DNA from: Halorarum salinum
Lineage (GTDB): Archaea > Halobacteriota > Halobacteria > Halobacteriales > Haloferacaceae
Direction: 5' to 3'
Assembly (NCBI RefSeq): GCF_013402875.1
Contig: NZ_CP058579.1
Coordinates: 2,790,001 to 2,854,000 of the forward strand
Length of the DNA: 64,000 nucleotides
This document shows, piece after piece, positions 52,193-60,343 of this stretch. Position numbers and translations under genes: made by a program. A model generated the notes under the pieces. It was not told where the DNA came from and did no database searches. It saw only the letters and a list, made by a program, of their open reading frames with translations. Each line of letters opens with the position of its first letter. Within the stretch, counting starts at the first letter, position 1.

Positions 52193-52810
52193 TCAGCCCT
52201 TCCCGGGTTCCGGGTTGGCCATCGACCCGGCGTCCCGTCCGCCCACGCGCCGGCGAACGCCGCGCGCGACGACGATCATCGAGAGGCCGGTCGAGAGCAG
52301 GTGGACGCCGACGATCACGCCGAGCGCCCACGGGACGACGGCGAAGAAGCCGACCCAGAGCAGCCCGGCCAGGACGACCGAGAACGTGCCGCTCGCGATC
52401 ACCCACGCCCAGCCCTCCTCCTCGCGGAACGCCGCCCCCATCGCGATCTCGACGAGCCCCGAGACGAGGAGGTACGCGACGAGGAGCACGGTGAGCGTCA
52501 CGACGCCGATCACCGGGTTCGAGAGCAGCGCGATCCCCCCGAACGCGTAGACGACGCCGAGCAGCGCCTCGAGGAGGAACCCGCGCCACTCCCGGGCGCG
52601 GAACGCGTGCGCGACGTGGACCAGCCCCCCGACGACCAGCAGTCCGCCGAACACCACCGCGACCGAGACGGTGGCGACGAGCGGGAACAGGAGCGCGAGG
52701 AGGCCGAGGATCGCGACGACGATGCCCCCGACCTCCAGCGAGCGCCAGCTCGTCTCGAGTCCCGGCGTCGATGCTCCCGGTTCCGTCCTCCTGGGTTCGC
52801 CGGTGCTCAT
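52193..52810 (-). CDS. HdeD family membrane protein (DUF308)
   Basis: 205 residues with about six membrane segments in three hairpins (SLEVGGIVVAILGLLALLFP; VAVVFGGLLVVGGLVHVAHAF; LLEALLGVVYAFGGIALLSNP; TLTVLLVAYLLVSGLVEIAMG; FSVVLAGLLWVGFFAVVPWAL; GVHLLSTGLSMIVV). HdeD in enterobacteria relates to acid resistance; in haloarchaea the role is not known. Confidence 0.9.
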   Translation of the reverse strand: MSTGEPRRTEPGASTPGLETSWRSLEVGGIVVAILGLLALLFPLVATVSVAVVFGGLLVVGGLVHVAHAFRAREWRGFLLEALLGVVYAFGGIALLSNPVIGVVTLTVLLVAYLLVSGLVEIAMGAAFREEEGWAWVIASGTFSVVLAGLLWVGFFAVVPWALGVIVGVHLLSTGLSMIVVARGVRRRVGGRDAGSMANPEPGKG

Positions 52811-53062
52811 TGGTGGTCTCCGGAGGTGCTTCCACGCCGAGTCGGATTGTTATGGATCCGGAATCGAGCCGTAAGTCCGCTCAAACGAACGGTGGGCGGT
52901 CGGGGACGCCCGTGATCGATCGTAAGCGCCTCCTACCGACGACCTCCCGGTCGGCGTAGGCCGTCCGGGTAGTCACGTCCGGAACTGGAACGGGTCGCCT
53001 GCCGGGTCTCGTCGCGGGCCGGTTCGCTCGTCGCTCCGGGTCTCGCTGCCGTTCGACCGCTA

Positions 53063-53135
53063 CGGGCGTGACGGGATTCGAACCCGCGATCTAGAGGTTA
53101 GGAACCTCTCGCCGTGTCCGCTTGGCCACACGCCC
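53063..53135 (-). tRNA. tRNA-Arg (anticodon CCT)
   Basis: 73 nt. GGGCGTG acceptor pairs with CACGCCC, discriminator G. Anticodon stem AGAGG/CCTCT closes loop TTCCTAA giving CCT. The T arm is GCGGG-TTCGAAT-CCCGT. The tRNA 3' end faces left, away from the provirus. TATA-like sequence at 53159-53166 on the minus strand. Confidence 0.95.
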
Positions 53136-53189
53136 CGCTCGTAGGTGCGGGTGGCCGGTAGAAAAACGGTGCGGGAGCGGGCCGGCGTC

Positions 53190-53492
53190 TCAGTTCGTCT
53201 CGGTCTCGGCGTCTGCGTCCGCGCCGATCTCCGGTTCGGGCTCCGAGGCGCCGTCGGCGCTCGTCTCGCCCGTCGTGTCCGTCTCGCCCGTCGTGTCCGT
53301 CTCGCCTTTCATCTCCTGGAGTTCGTCCTCGATCTCCTCGCGACCCTTCTTGAACTCGCCCATCGCCTGCCCGGTCGACCGGGCGAGCTTGGGGATCTTG
53401 TTCGCGCCGAACAGCAGGACGAGCACGAGGAGGATGATGAGCATCTCCGGCCCGCCCGGGATCGCACCGAACAGGGGTGCTGTGGTGAGCAT
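53190..53492 (-). CDS. tatA: Sec-independent translocase TatA/E family subunit
   Basis: 100 residues. N-terminal single membrane helix (GPEMLIILLVLVLLFGANKI) followed by the amphipathic helix PKLARSTGQAMGEFKKGREE, then an acidic tail with a six-residue repeat TTGETD. Part of the twin-arginine translocase, which exports folded proteins such as the halocyanin in this window. TATA box GATTATAGG (53518-53526, read minus as CCTATAATC) at the correct place. Confidence 0.9.
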   Translation of the reverse strand: MLTTAPLFGAIPGGPEMLIILLVLVLLFGANKIPKLARSTGQAMGEFKKGREEIEDELQEMKGETDTTGETDTTGETSADGASEPEPEIGADADAETETN

Positions 53493-53517
53493 CTCTACGT
53501 TCGCCTAACCCGGTGGC

Positions 53518-53526
53518 GATTATAGG
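53518..53526 (-). promoter_or_regulatory. TATA box of tatA
   Basis: CCTATAATC on the minus strand, 26-34 bases upstream of the tatA start. Confidence 0.6.
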
Positions 53527-53546
53527 CTTTTTGGAGAAATCAGCCG

Positions 53547-53621
53547 GGCAGTAATCGCCCCCCTCGCCACCGAGATCGGCAGTAACAGGCCGTCAGTCGG
53601 ACCCGGCCACTGTAAGATTAC
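53547..53621. promoter_or_regulatory. three GTAA boxes in the provirus left-end promoter
   Basis: GGCAGTAA at 53547-53554 and 53578-53585, and the palindrome GTAAGATTAC at 53612-53621. The GTAA words start at 53551, 53582 and 53612, i.e. 31 and 30 bases apart. They lie just before the first provirus gene and between it and tatA. Confidence 0.4.
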
Positions 53622-53639
53622 CGACCAGGAGGTGGCCGC

Positions 53640-53786
53640 ATGAGCACCGCCGTCCTCGAGGGACCGTGGTGCTCCGCGCTCGGCTGCCGCGATCCCGCAG
53701 ACGTCGTTATCGACCACCCCGAACACGGGCACCGGACGGTGTGCGACGACTGTGCCGGCGATCACGAGGTGGTTCGCGATGTCTGA
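53640..53786 (+). CDS. 48-residue zinc-finger protein, first provirus gene
   Basis: MSTAVLEGPWCSALGCRDPA then DVVIDHPEHGHRTVCDDCAG, HEVVRDV. Four cysteines in two knuckles form a likely zinc finger. A strong SD GGAGGTG sits 7 bases before the ATG, unusual here and typical of the virus. Its TGA overlaps the ATG of the next gene by three bases plus two. Confidence 0.6.
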   Translation: MSTAVLEGPWCSALGCRDPADVVIDHPEHGHRTVCDDCAGDHEVVRDV

Positions 53787-54246
53787 AGAGTCGGACGTCC
53801 GCCCGGAGGACGCCCTCCAGGTCGCCCAGCGAGCGCTCGCCGTCGCGAACGAGACAGCCGCCATCGAAGACCGCGTCGAGGAGTTGGAGAACGAGGTAAC
53901 AGCGCTCCGGCTGAAGTACGGCGACCTCGACGAGGGCCGCGAGTACGACGCACTCACCCGTGACGAGAAGATCGGGCGCGTCCGCAACCGCGCCTTCCAG
54001 CGTGCGACCGGCTCGAACGGGCGGGCCGCCCTCGACTACAACGACATCCGCTGGGACGTCTTCGAGGGCGAGCCGAGCCCGATGCACTGCTACGACCTCA
54101 TGAAGTGGGCCGCCGAGGCGCGCGGATTCGACCACCAGACGCCCTCGCAGGGGAACGAGCACCTCGCGGTCGACGCCGACGAGGCGAAGCTCGGCGTCGT
54201 TTATTCCGCGAATAAAGAGAGTTCGTCGGAGGGTCGTTCAGCATGA
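53779..54246 (+). CDS. hypothetical provirus protein with coiled coil
   Basis: 155 residues from MSEESDVRPEDALQ. A short coiled coil (EDRVEELENEVTALRLKYGDL) is followed by a basic helix (EKIGRVRNRAFQRATGS) and a central aromatic section (MHCYDLMKWAAEARGF). Possibly DNA binding by its basic region, inferred only. It ends right where the 17-bp palindrome 54200-54216 lies within the last codons. Coupled to the 48-residue gene upstream. Confidence 0.65.
   Translation: MSEESDVRPEDALQVAQRALAVANETAAIEDRVEELENEVTALRLKYGDLDEGREYDALTRDEKIGRVRNRAFQRATGSNGRAALDYNDIRWDVFEGEPSPMHCYDLMKWAAEARGFDHQTPSQGNEHLAVDADEAKLGVVYSANKESSSEGRSA
54200..54216. repeat. perfect palindrome with TTTATTC arms
   Basis: TTTATTC-CGC-GAATAAA. 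A second TTTATTCGCG sits at 54396-54405, at the TATA position of mcm. Together they suggest an operator or an origin element near the helicase gene. Confidence 0.5.
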
Positions 54247-54395
54247 CCCGATTCGTCCGCGGAATCCCACCGCCGTTGTACTCGTCTGAAAACTCGGTTG
54301 TGTAGTTCCTGTAAGCAAGATGCGGACAGTCGCGGGTACACCGACCAGGACGCCGCCGCACGCCTTGTGTGGCGGCTTGGACGGCTCCGGTCGCG

Positions 54396-54405
54396 TTTAT
54401 TCGCG
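54396..54405 (+). promoter_or_regulatory. TATA-like element of mcm
   Basis: TTTATTCGCG begins 27 bases before the mcm ATG at 54423 and repeats the arm of the palindrome at 54200-54216. Confidence 0.5.
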
Positions 54406-54422
54406 GCGAAAAGACCGACACG

Positions 54423-56528
54423 ATGTCAACGACAACCCAGGCGGCACGAGACGAGACGGAGGAGCTCATCCGGTTCCTCCGTGAACGCTACGCGGACGAG
54501 GTGGCACGCCTCGCCCAGCGATACCCGAAGGAACAGACGGCGCTGGAGGTCGACTACACCGACCTCTACGCATTCGACCACGACTTCGCCGAGGACGGCC
54601 GCGTCACGCTGCTCGACCAGCCCGACACGGTCCTTCGCCAGCTGAACGAGGCGCTCCGCCAGTACGACCTCCCGGCGGACGTCACCATGTCGGACGCCCG
54701 CGTACGCGTCCACAACCTCCCCGCCGACCGGACGTACTACCCGGGGGAGTTCTCCCCCACGGACGAGGCGGGCACCTACCGAGCCATCACGGGGGAGATC
54801 TCCCGGGCGACCGACGAGTACAGCAAGGTCGTCGAGGCGGCATTCGAGTGCGAGCGCTGCGCGACGATGACGTACATCCCCCAAGTGGACACGGGGTTTC
54901 AGGAGCCTCACGAGTGCCAGGGGTGTGAGCGGCAGGGGCCGTTCCGCGTTGATCACGACCAGTCGGAGTTCATCGACGCTCAGCAGTTCCGCATCCAGAC
55001 GCCGCCGGAGATCGCCTCCGGCGCGGGGACGGAAATCGACGTGTTCGTCGAGGACGACCTCGCCGGCGAGGTCACCGTGGGCGACCGCGTCACCGTCACG
55101 GGCATCCTCCACATCGAACAGCAAACGAAGGGGCGCGAGAAGACCGGAAAGTTCGAGCCGTACATGGACGGCGTCCACATCGCGCTCGAACAGACGGACC
55201 ACACGAGCCTGGACGTCGCCCCGGAGGACCGCGAGCGCATCCACGAACTGGCGGGCGGCGAGGCGGGCGACCCGCTCGACCTGGGCGCGGCGTCGATCGC
55301 GCCGAAGATCTACGGCTACGACCAGATCAAACGGATGGGCATCCTCGCGATGGTCGGTGGGTCGCGCGTGGAGTACCCCAGCGGGGACGCCGACCGCGGC
55401 GAGTTCCACATGCTGCTGCTGGGCGACCCCGGGACGGCGAAGTCGAAGCTCATCGAGCGCATCGAGGAGCTCGGCTGGCGGACGGTCGGCATGTCGGGGA
55501 AAGGAGCGACCATCGCGGGGACGACCGCGACGGCCGCCCAGGACGACTTCGGCGATGGTGACTGGACGCTCGACGCGGGCGCGTTCGTGAAGGCGAACAA
55601 GGGGACGGTCTGCATCGACGAACTCGACGACATGCCCGCGGACGTCCGCGCGGCGATGCTCGAGCCGATGTCGAAGCAGACCATCCACATCAACAAGGCT
55701 GGCATCAATACGCGGCTGAACACGCGGACGGCGGTCATCGCCGCTGGCAACCCTGAGCACGGCCGATTCAACGAGTACCAGCCGGTTCAGGAGCAGTTCG
55801 ACCTCGGGTCGACGCTGCTCTCGCGGTTCGACCTCATCTACGTGTTGAAGGACAAGCCCGAGGAGGAGCGCGACTCCACGCTCTCGGGGCACATCCTCGA
55901 CTCGCGGGACGCCGGCAAGTGCCTCCAGAACGGCGAGGACGTCGCCGACGCCGACGCCGAGACGGTGACGCCGCCGGTCGCCCCCGACATCCTCCGGAAG
56001 TGGATCGCGCTCGCCAAACAGCAGCCCGAGCCCACGTTCGCGAGCGAGGCCGTCCGGAACTCCATTCAGGAGAGCTTCACCACCATGCGGGGCATCAACG
56101 GCGATGACGAGGACAGCCCCGTCCCGCTGACGTTCCGGAAGCTGGAGGGTATCGTCCGCATCGCCGAGGCGGCCGCGAAGTTCGAGTTCTCCGAGGAGAT
56201 CACCGAGCGCCACGCCCAGATCGCCACCGAGGCGGTGGGCGAGTCGATGCGCGACTTCGGGATGGACCAGGACGGCAACTTCGACGCTGACGTCCAGGAG
56301 ACAGGCACGTCGAAGACGCAGCGCGACCGCATCCGACTCGTCGCGGAGACCATCACCGAGTTGGAGGAGACTGCGGAGAACGCGGAGGCGGAACGCGACG
56401 ACGTCGTCGAGGCGCTCTCGGACGAGTTCCCCGAGCACAAGATTCGCGACACGATGGCCACGATGCAGCGGAACGGCGAGGCGTCCGAGCCGAGCAACGG
56501 CACCATTCGCTACCTGGGGAAGGTGTGA
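54423..56528 (+). CDS. mcm: MCM replicative helicase
   Basis: 701 residues, the normal size of an archaeal MCM. N-terminal domain, then a zinc ribbon at about residue 142 (CERCATMTYI... CQGCERQG), an OB-fold, and the AAA+ core: Walker A GDPGTAKSK about residues 334-342, Walker B VCIDELDDM, sensor 1 VIAAGNPEHGRFNEY, arginine finger LLSRFDLIYVL, and a C-terminal winged helix. Hexameric 3'-5' DNA helicase that unwinds the viral (and possibly host) DNA. Provirus-encoded copy, not the cellular one. Confidence 0.95.
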   Translation: MSTTTQAARDETEELIRFLRERYADEVARLAQRYPKEQTALEVDYTDLYAFDHDFAEDGRVTLLDQPDTVLRQLNEALRQYDLPADVTMSDARVRVHNLPADRTYYPGEFSPTDEAGTYRAITGEISRATDEYSKVVEAAFECERCATMTYIPQVDTGFQEPHECQGCERQGPFRVDHDQSEFIDAQQFRIQTPPEIASGAGTEIDVFVEDDLAGEVTVGDRVTVTGILHIEQQTKGREKTGKFEPYMDGVHIALEQTDHTSLDVAPEDRERIHELAGGEAGDPLDLGAASIAPKIYGYDQIKRMGILAMVGGSRVEYPSGDADRGEFHMLLLGDPGTAKSKLIERIEELGWRTVGMSGKGATIAGTTATAAQDDFGDGDWTLDAGAFVKANKGTVCIDELDDMPADVRAAMLEPMSKQTIHINKAGINTRLNTRTAVIAAGNPEHGRFNEYQPVQEQFDLGSTLLSRFDLIYVLKDKPEEERDSTLSGHILDSRDAGKCLQNGEDVADADAETVTPPVAPDILRKWIALAKQQPEPTFASEAVRNSIQESFTTMRGINGDDEDSPVPLTFRKLEGIVRIAEAAAKFEFSEEITERHAQIATEAVGESMRDFGMDQDGNFDADVQETGTSKTQRDRIRLVAETITELEETAENAEAERDDVVEALSDEFPEHKIRDTMATMQRNGEASEPSNGTIRYLGKV

Positions 56529-56530
56529 CC

Positions 56531-56746
56531 ATGACGGGCGAGGACCTCCCGGACGACGTCGGCCTCGCTGGCAAGGCATGCGGCTACACGCCCACCGGAG
56601 CAGACGGACCGACTCCGGGCGTCATCCGCGGGAGCATCCGCGAAGAGGACCCCGAGACGGGAGTCGAACGGGCGCGCGTCCTCGTGGACCCCGAAGGGAA
56701 GGATGTACTCGTGAACACGGACCGGACGCGGGTGGAGGTGTTCTGA
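56531..56746 (+). CDS. small provirus protein
   Basis: 71 residues from MTGEDLPDDVGL, with a beta-rich core (GVIRGSIREEDPETGVERARVLVDPEGKDVLVNTDRTRVEVF). Possibly a small OB-like or anti-restriction-type fold, not recognised. The gene starts three bases after the mcm stop. Confidence 0.55.
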   Translation: MTGEDLPDDVGLAGKACGYTPTGADGPTPGVIRGSIREEDPETGVERARVLVDPEGKDVLVNTDRTRVEVF

Positions 56747-56749
56747 GCC

Positions 56750-57103
56750 GTGTCGCAAGCCACCACCCGGAAGGAGCGAAAGGCGGTCTACGAGGCGGTG
56801 CTCCGCGTCGTCGACGCGCAGACGTCACCCGAACAGGCTCCGGGCATCCGCCGGACCACCATCACCCGCCTGCTGACCCCGCCCGAGGGCCCCCACGACC
56901 TCGACGACGTCCGGTCGGCCATCCGTGCCGCGCGGGAGAACGACGAGCTGCTCTCGTGGCCGGACCACGCCGGCCGTCGGCGCTACTCGCTGGCCGACGT
57001 CGAGAAGTTGCGCCGGGTGGCCGAGTGGGAAGGGGAGCGAGAGCACCCGAGGCCGGCTGTCGTCGGGTGGGCCAACCGGATGGTCGCGGAGGTGTCGGAC
57101 TGA
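56750..57103 (+). CDS. helix-rich provirus protein with a wing-like C-terminus
   Basis: 117 residues from a GTG. Helical N-terminus (RKERKAVYEAVLRVVDAQ) then DVRSAIRAARENDELLSWPDHAGRRRYSLADVEKLRRVAEWEGE, suggestive of a small winged-helix or DNA-associated fold. Its TGA overlaps the next ATG. Confidence 0.55.
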   Translation: MSQATTRKERKAVYEAVLRVVDAQTSPEQAPGIRRTTITRLLTPPEGPHDLDDVRSAIRAARENDELLSWPDHAGRRRYSLADVEKLRRVAEWEGEREHPRPAVVGWANRMVAEVSD

Positions 57104-57567
57104 TGGGCAAAGGAGAGCACTACGAGCGCGAGCTGATGGACCGCCTGAAAGCGGAGGGCTTCGCGTACACGCGCACCCCGGGTTCGGGCGGGAAGACCAC
57201 GGAGGCACGCCCGGACATCGTCGCCGGCCACCGCCACCTCGACGTCACGATCGCGACGGAGGCGAAGTTCCGCTCCGGCGGGTCGTGTCCGTACAAGAGT
57301 GAGGAGATCCTCGGCCTGGAGTCGTGGGCGCTGAAGTTCGGCGCGACACCGCTGCTGGCAGCCCGCTTCAGCCGGGACACGACGTGGTACTTCCTGCCGC
57401 CCTCCCAGGCCAACGAGACGCCGAGCGGGAACCGAAGCATCCGGAAGGCCGACCGGGATGACGCCCTCACGCTCGAGGACATCATCACCGGAGACCTCCC
57501 GCCGATCGAGGAGTGCCTGACCCGCTGGGACGTCGAGTCCTACGCCGAGCGCTGGAGGACAGCATGA
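57103..57567 (+). CDS. hjc: Holliday junction resolvase-like nuclease (Hjc family)
   Basis: 154 residues. The archaeal Hjc/PD-(D/E)XK pattern is present: YERELMDRL (E8/E10), ARPDIVAGH (D38), TEAKF with E53 and K55. Cuts four-way junctions; in viruses this helps resolve replication or packaging intermediates. It sits next to replication and small proteins. The start is coupled to the upstream gene. Confidence 0.82.
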   Translation: MGKGEHYERELMDRLKAEGFAYTRTPGSGGKTTEARPDIVAGHRHLDVTIATEAKFRSGGSCPYKSEEILGLESWALKFGATPLLAARFSRDTTWYFLPPSQANETPSGNRSIRKADRDDALTLEDIITGDLPPIEECLTRWDVESYAERWRTA

Positions 57568-57881
57568 ACTGCCACTACCCCCCGCCGACCAACGGCGCGA
57601 CCTGCACCAACTGGCAAGTGTTCGAGTCGTGCTGGCGCCTCTACAAGCGCGGCGAGACGGGGCCGATGGAAGGGGGCGTCCTGCCCAGGACCCTCGCCGA
57701 CGCCGTCGACACCACGCGAAACGTCATCCAGAAGCGTTGCACCGTCCTCGTCGCCCGGGGCGTCCTCGTCAAGCTGGACACTCTCGCGGGCGACCCGCTC
57801 CGACCCGTCGTGTCCTGGGCGCCCGCCGCGCTGGTCGAGGAGTCGCCGAAGCCCGTCGTCCCCGGAGGGCCACTCCGATGA
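57564..57881 (+). CDS. probable DNA-binding provirus protein
   Basis: 105 residues from MNCHYPPPTN. CTNWQVFESCWRLYKRG and LADAVDTTRNVIQKRCTVLVARGVLVKLD give a winged-helix-like pattern. Two early cysteines may form a short knuckle. Overlaps both neighbours by ATGA-type junctions. Confidence 0.6.
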   Translation: MNCHYPPPTNGATCTNWQVFESCWRLYKRGETGPMEGGVLPRTLADAVDTTRNVIQKRCTVLVARGVLVKLDTLAGDPLRPVVSWAPAALVEESPKPVVPGGPLR

Positions 57882-58111
57882 CGATCACGCTCCCCCCGGC
57901 AGTCGTGGATGCCAGCGCGTCGGAGAAACTCGTCTGGGTCGTCCTCGACGAGTCGGGGCCACTGTCCGCGGCGGAATTGGCGGCCCAGACGGGCCTCTCG
58001 CAGTCGGGCGTCTACAACGCCCTGGGCGAACTCCGGAGCCGGGAGACGGTCGAGAAGCGGCGCGACCCCACCGACTCCTACACCCACCTGTTCCACACCA
58101 TCCAGGGGTGA
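57878..58111 (+). CDS. winged-helix provirus regulator
   Basis: 77 residues. LVWVVLDESGPLSAAELAAQTGLSQSGVYNALGELRSRETVEKRRD is a clean winged helix-turn-helix (MarR/ArsR-like), probably a transcription factor or replication initiator accessory. Confidence 0.75.
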   Translation: MTITLPPAVVDASASEKLVWVVLDESGPLSAAELAAQTGLSQSGVYNALGELRSRETVEKRRDPTDSYTHLFHTIQG

Positions 58112-58259
58112 CGGATTCCACTATGCTGCAACGAACTGAGGTATTTTATGACCAGAGCGCCGTCTACGAGATAAGCGACGCCCCAACCAGGCACCCCGTG
58201 ACCGGGCTGTTCACAGCAGCCCGCGACCGCACAGCCCTGCGTGTGGGACTTTTCCACCC

Positions 58260-58832
58260 ATGTCAGTTCAAGCCCTGAGCCAGGCCGACATCCGTGAGTA
58301 CATCGACCAGGGCCAGCAGGCCCGGGCCTACGAGTGCGCCTACTGTGGCGGTAACCGCGGGAAGCACACGTCCGTCCGCGGCTCCTACTGTTCGTGGGAC
58401 TGCTACGACAACGACGAGCGCGAGAAGGCCGCCCGGGACGTCCTCAGAACACTGGCGAAGGACCACCGCTACTGCCGCACATGCTTCCGGAAGACGAAGG
58501 TGGTCGAGACGCCGGACGACGCACGGGACTACCCCGACGCCGTCTGTGGCTACCAGTACCCAACGCCCGACGCCGAGGAAGTGTGGCGCGACAAGCGCGG
58601 CCGGCAGGCGACCGGGCTGGGCTGTACCTGCGGGAACTGCCAGCACTCCCACGCGGATCCCGACGTCCAGCGCCGATATCTCGTGACGGCCGTCTACTTC
58701 CTCACTGAGGCCGTCGCGACACTCCAACATGAGGACAAGCTCGACCACCACCTCGACCGGGAGCAGCTGTTTCAGGCTGCCATCGACACCGGAGCCATCC
58801 GCCCCGCGCTGGAGGTCGCGATCCAGGTATGA
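58260..58832 (+). CDS. multi-zinc-finger provirus protein
   Basis: 190 residues. Three cysteine pairs: CAYCGGNRG... CSWDCYD, CRTCFRK, and CTCGNCQHSH. The N-terminal half is helical, the C-terminal part is an all-helical tail (YLVTAVYFLTEAVATLQHEDKLDHHLDREQLFQAAID). Function unknown; its spacing upstream is 148 bp of probable non-coding DNA including a TATA-like TTTTATGA around 58142-58149. Confidence 0.65.
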   Translation: MSVQALSQADIREYIDQGQQARAYECAYCGGNRGKHTSVRGSYCSWDCYDNDEREKAARDVLRTLAKDHRYCRTCFRKTKVVETPDDARDYPDAVCGYQYPTPDAEEVWRDKRGRQATGLGCTCGNCQHSHADPDVQRRYLVTAVYFLTEAVATLQHEDKLDHHLDREQLFQAAIDTGAIRPALEVAIQV

Positions 58833-58942
58833 CTGAGTACAAGACGTGGGTGTGTCCGAACGACCACCGCACACATGAGCCAGAAGAACCGTCCGATCCA
58901 TGCATCCACTGCGGGATCGACAACTGGAGCGTCAGGGAATGA
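58829..58942 (+). CDS. 37-residue zinc-ribbon provirus microprotein
   Basis: MTEYKTWVCPNDHRTHEPEE then PSDPCIHCGIDNWSVRE. Cys9 and Cys25/Cys28 with His13 make a probable zinc site. Start and stop overlap both neighbours (ATGA), supporting translation. Confidence 0.6.
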   Translation: MTEYKTWVCPNDHRTHEPEEPSDPCIHCGIDNWSVRE

Positions 58943-59109
58943 CCATCCCCGAACGCGTCCGGTTCACCTTCGGCGATCGGGACATGGTCGGCCGCGTCGT
59001 CGACGCGGAACCCACGGGAACACTCCCCGGCGGCCCGGACTGGCGGCTCCGTGTGGACGTCGACGGCATCACCTACCCGACGCTCGCCTCCGAGGCCGAG
59101 GCGGTCTGA
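58939..59109 (+). CDS. small beta-rich provirus protein
   Basis: 56 residues from MTIPERVRFTFGDRDMVG, then RVVDAEPTGTLPGGPDWRLRVDVDGITYPTLASEAEAV. Likely a small beta-barrel; no family recognised. Overlaps the previous stop by four bases. Confidence 0.5.
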   Translation: MTIPERVRFTFGDRDMVGRVVDAEPTGTLPGGPDWRLRVDVDGITYPTLASEAEAV

Positions 59110-59363
59110 CCTGCGTCCCGATGACCCTGCTGCCGGAACAGTAGGCGAGGACCCCCCCTTGTACCGCTTCCCGACCGGCCGGCACTAACCCCATTCGGAC
59201 CTTCCGACACCAACGAGCACGACACCGCCGGCCGCCCCTGAGCCCGCGACAGTCACGCTCCGAGCACGCTACCCCACGGACAACGTGGGCCGTGCGACGG
59301 GCGCCGGGGCGCAACTCCCCGACGGGCTCCTTCGCAGTACCACTACGAAACAGCGTCAGAGCC

Positions 59364-59657
59364 ATGCATGAGCCACGGACCACACCCACCGATCCGAAGA
59401 ATCGTGCCCAGATCGAACTCCTCGGCCTCGCGAGGGCCCTAATGCCGAAGACCGACACCTACCCCGGCCGGAAGGCCGTCGCCATCATCCTCGTCACCAC
59501 GTGGTCGCTCATGACCGTGGCGATGAGTCTCGAAGGCGTCGCCACCGTCACGCCCCCCTTCTACGGCGCGTTCACGGCACTGGTGTTCCTGCTCGTGGGG
59601 CGCCTCTGGAACCTCGAAGTCGAGGAGATGCTCCCCGGGACGTCGGGCGGGAAGTGA
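59364..59657 (+). CDS. small two-pass membrane protein of the provirus
   Basis: 97 residues; two helices: KAVAIILVTTWSLMTVAMSL and PPFYGAFTALVFLLVGRLW. Followed by the acidic tail ending GTSGGK. Could be a holin-like or membrane-scaffold protein; no positive evidence for lysis. Located before the terminase genes, preceded by a 254-bp gap with no gene. Confidence 0.6.
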   Translation: MHEPRTTPTDPKNRAQIELLGLARALMPKTDTYPGRKAVAIILVTTWSLMTVAMSLEGVATVTPPFYGAFTALVFLLVGRLWNLEVEEMLPGTSGGK

Positions 59658-59809
59658 TGCCGGAGTTCACGACCGACACGGGTGAGACGCGAGACGTCCC
59701 GCCCGTCGAGGAGCGTATGGAACCCTGCCAGTTCTGCGGGGATGACGTCTTCATGGGCCTCCTCGAGGACCACGAGGCCGTCTGCACCGAGAACCCGGCG
59801 AACCAGTAA
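59657..59809 (+). CDS. 50-residue zinc-finger provirus microprotein
   Basis: MPEFTTDTGETRDVPPVEER then MEPCQFCGDDVFMGLLEDHE and AVCTENPANQ. CQFC plus H and C form a C2HC-type finger. Overlaps the previous stop by one base (TGATG) and ends 3 bases before the terminase small subunit. Confidence 0.6.
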   Translation: MPEFTTDTGETRDVPPVEERMEPCQFCGDDVFMGLLEDHEAVCTENPANQ

Positions 59810-59812
59810 CTC

Positions 59813-60340
59813 ATGGCTGACGACGTCTGCGGCTACGAGGACACCCACTCCGGAGAGCCGTGCAAGCGGGCAGCCGGCTGGGGCCGGGACGCCGACACAG
59901 GCTACTGCCGGACCCATGCTGATGACGATGACGCGGACGGCCCGCCGGCCCACCGGGAGACGAAGCTCACCAAGGAACGCCAGGAGGGAATCGCGGCGGC
60001 CATCGAGAGCGGGAAGTCCATCGCGTCGGCCTGCCGCATGCACGGCATCCAACCGGCGACGTTCTACAACTGGATGGACCGCGGCGAGGGCGAGGACGAA
60101 GGCCCGTTCGCGGACTTCTTTGACCGCATCGTGCGCGCGAAGGGCTACGGCGAGGACCACTACGTTCAGCCCATCATCGAGATCGCGAAAGAGCAGGGCG
60201 ACCTCGCGACGCTCATGTCGCTGCTGAAGCAGCGCTATCCCGATTCGTGGGGCGACGTCGACAGGGGCGAGCAGGCCGGTGGCATCACCGTCACCTCCGA
60301 AGTCGTCGAGATCTCCGAGGACTCACCCGAGGTGCAGTAG
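59813..60340 (+). CDS. terS: terminase small subunit
   Basis: 175 residues. A cysteine-containing N-terminus (CGYEDTHSGEPCKRAAG) is followed by the DNA-recognition helix-turn-helix SGKSIASACRMHGIQPATFYNWMDRGE and a C-terminal oligomerisation part (LMSLLKQRYPDSWGDVDRGE). Binds the packaging site and loads the large subunit, which starts 3 bases after its stop. Confidence 0.85.
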   Translation: MADDVCGYEDTHSGEPCKRAAGWGRDADTGYCRTHADDDDADGPPAHRETKLTKERQEGIAAAIESGKSIASACRMHGIQPATFYNWMDRGEGEDEGPFADFFDRIVRAKGYGEDHYVQPIIEIAKEQGDLATLMSLLKQRYPDSWGDVDRGEQAGGITVTSEVVEISEDSPEVQ

Positions 60341-60343
60341 CCC

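Noticed and set aside
54426-56579. A 717-codon minus-strand frame opposite mcm
   Set aside because: Antisense shadow of a high-GC gene; mcm is unmistakable on the plus strand.
58123-58278. A 51-residue + strand frame before the multi-zinc-finger gene
   Set aside because: It overlaps the next gene's start by 19 bases, lacks an SD or recognisable motif, and includes the likely promoter (TTTTATGA). Possible but not supported.
59110-59363. A further gene between 59109 and 59364
   Set aside because: The open frames are proline/arginine-rich and lack starts near a promoter; treated as noncoding.
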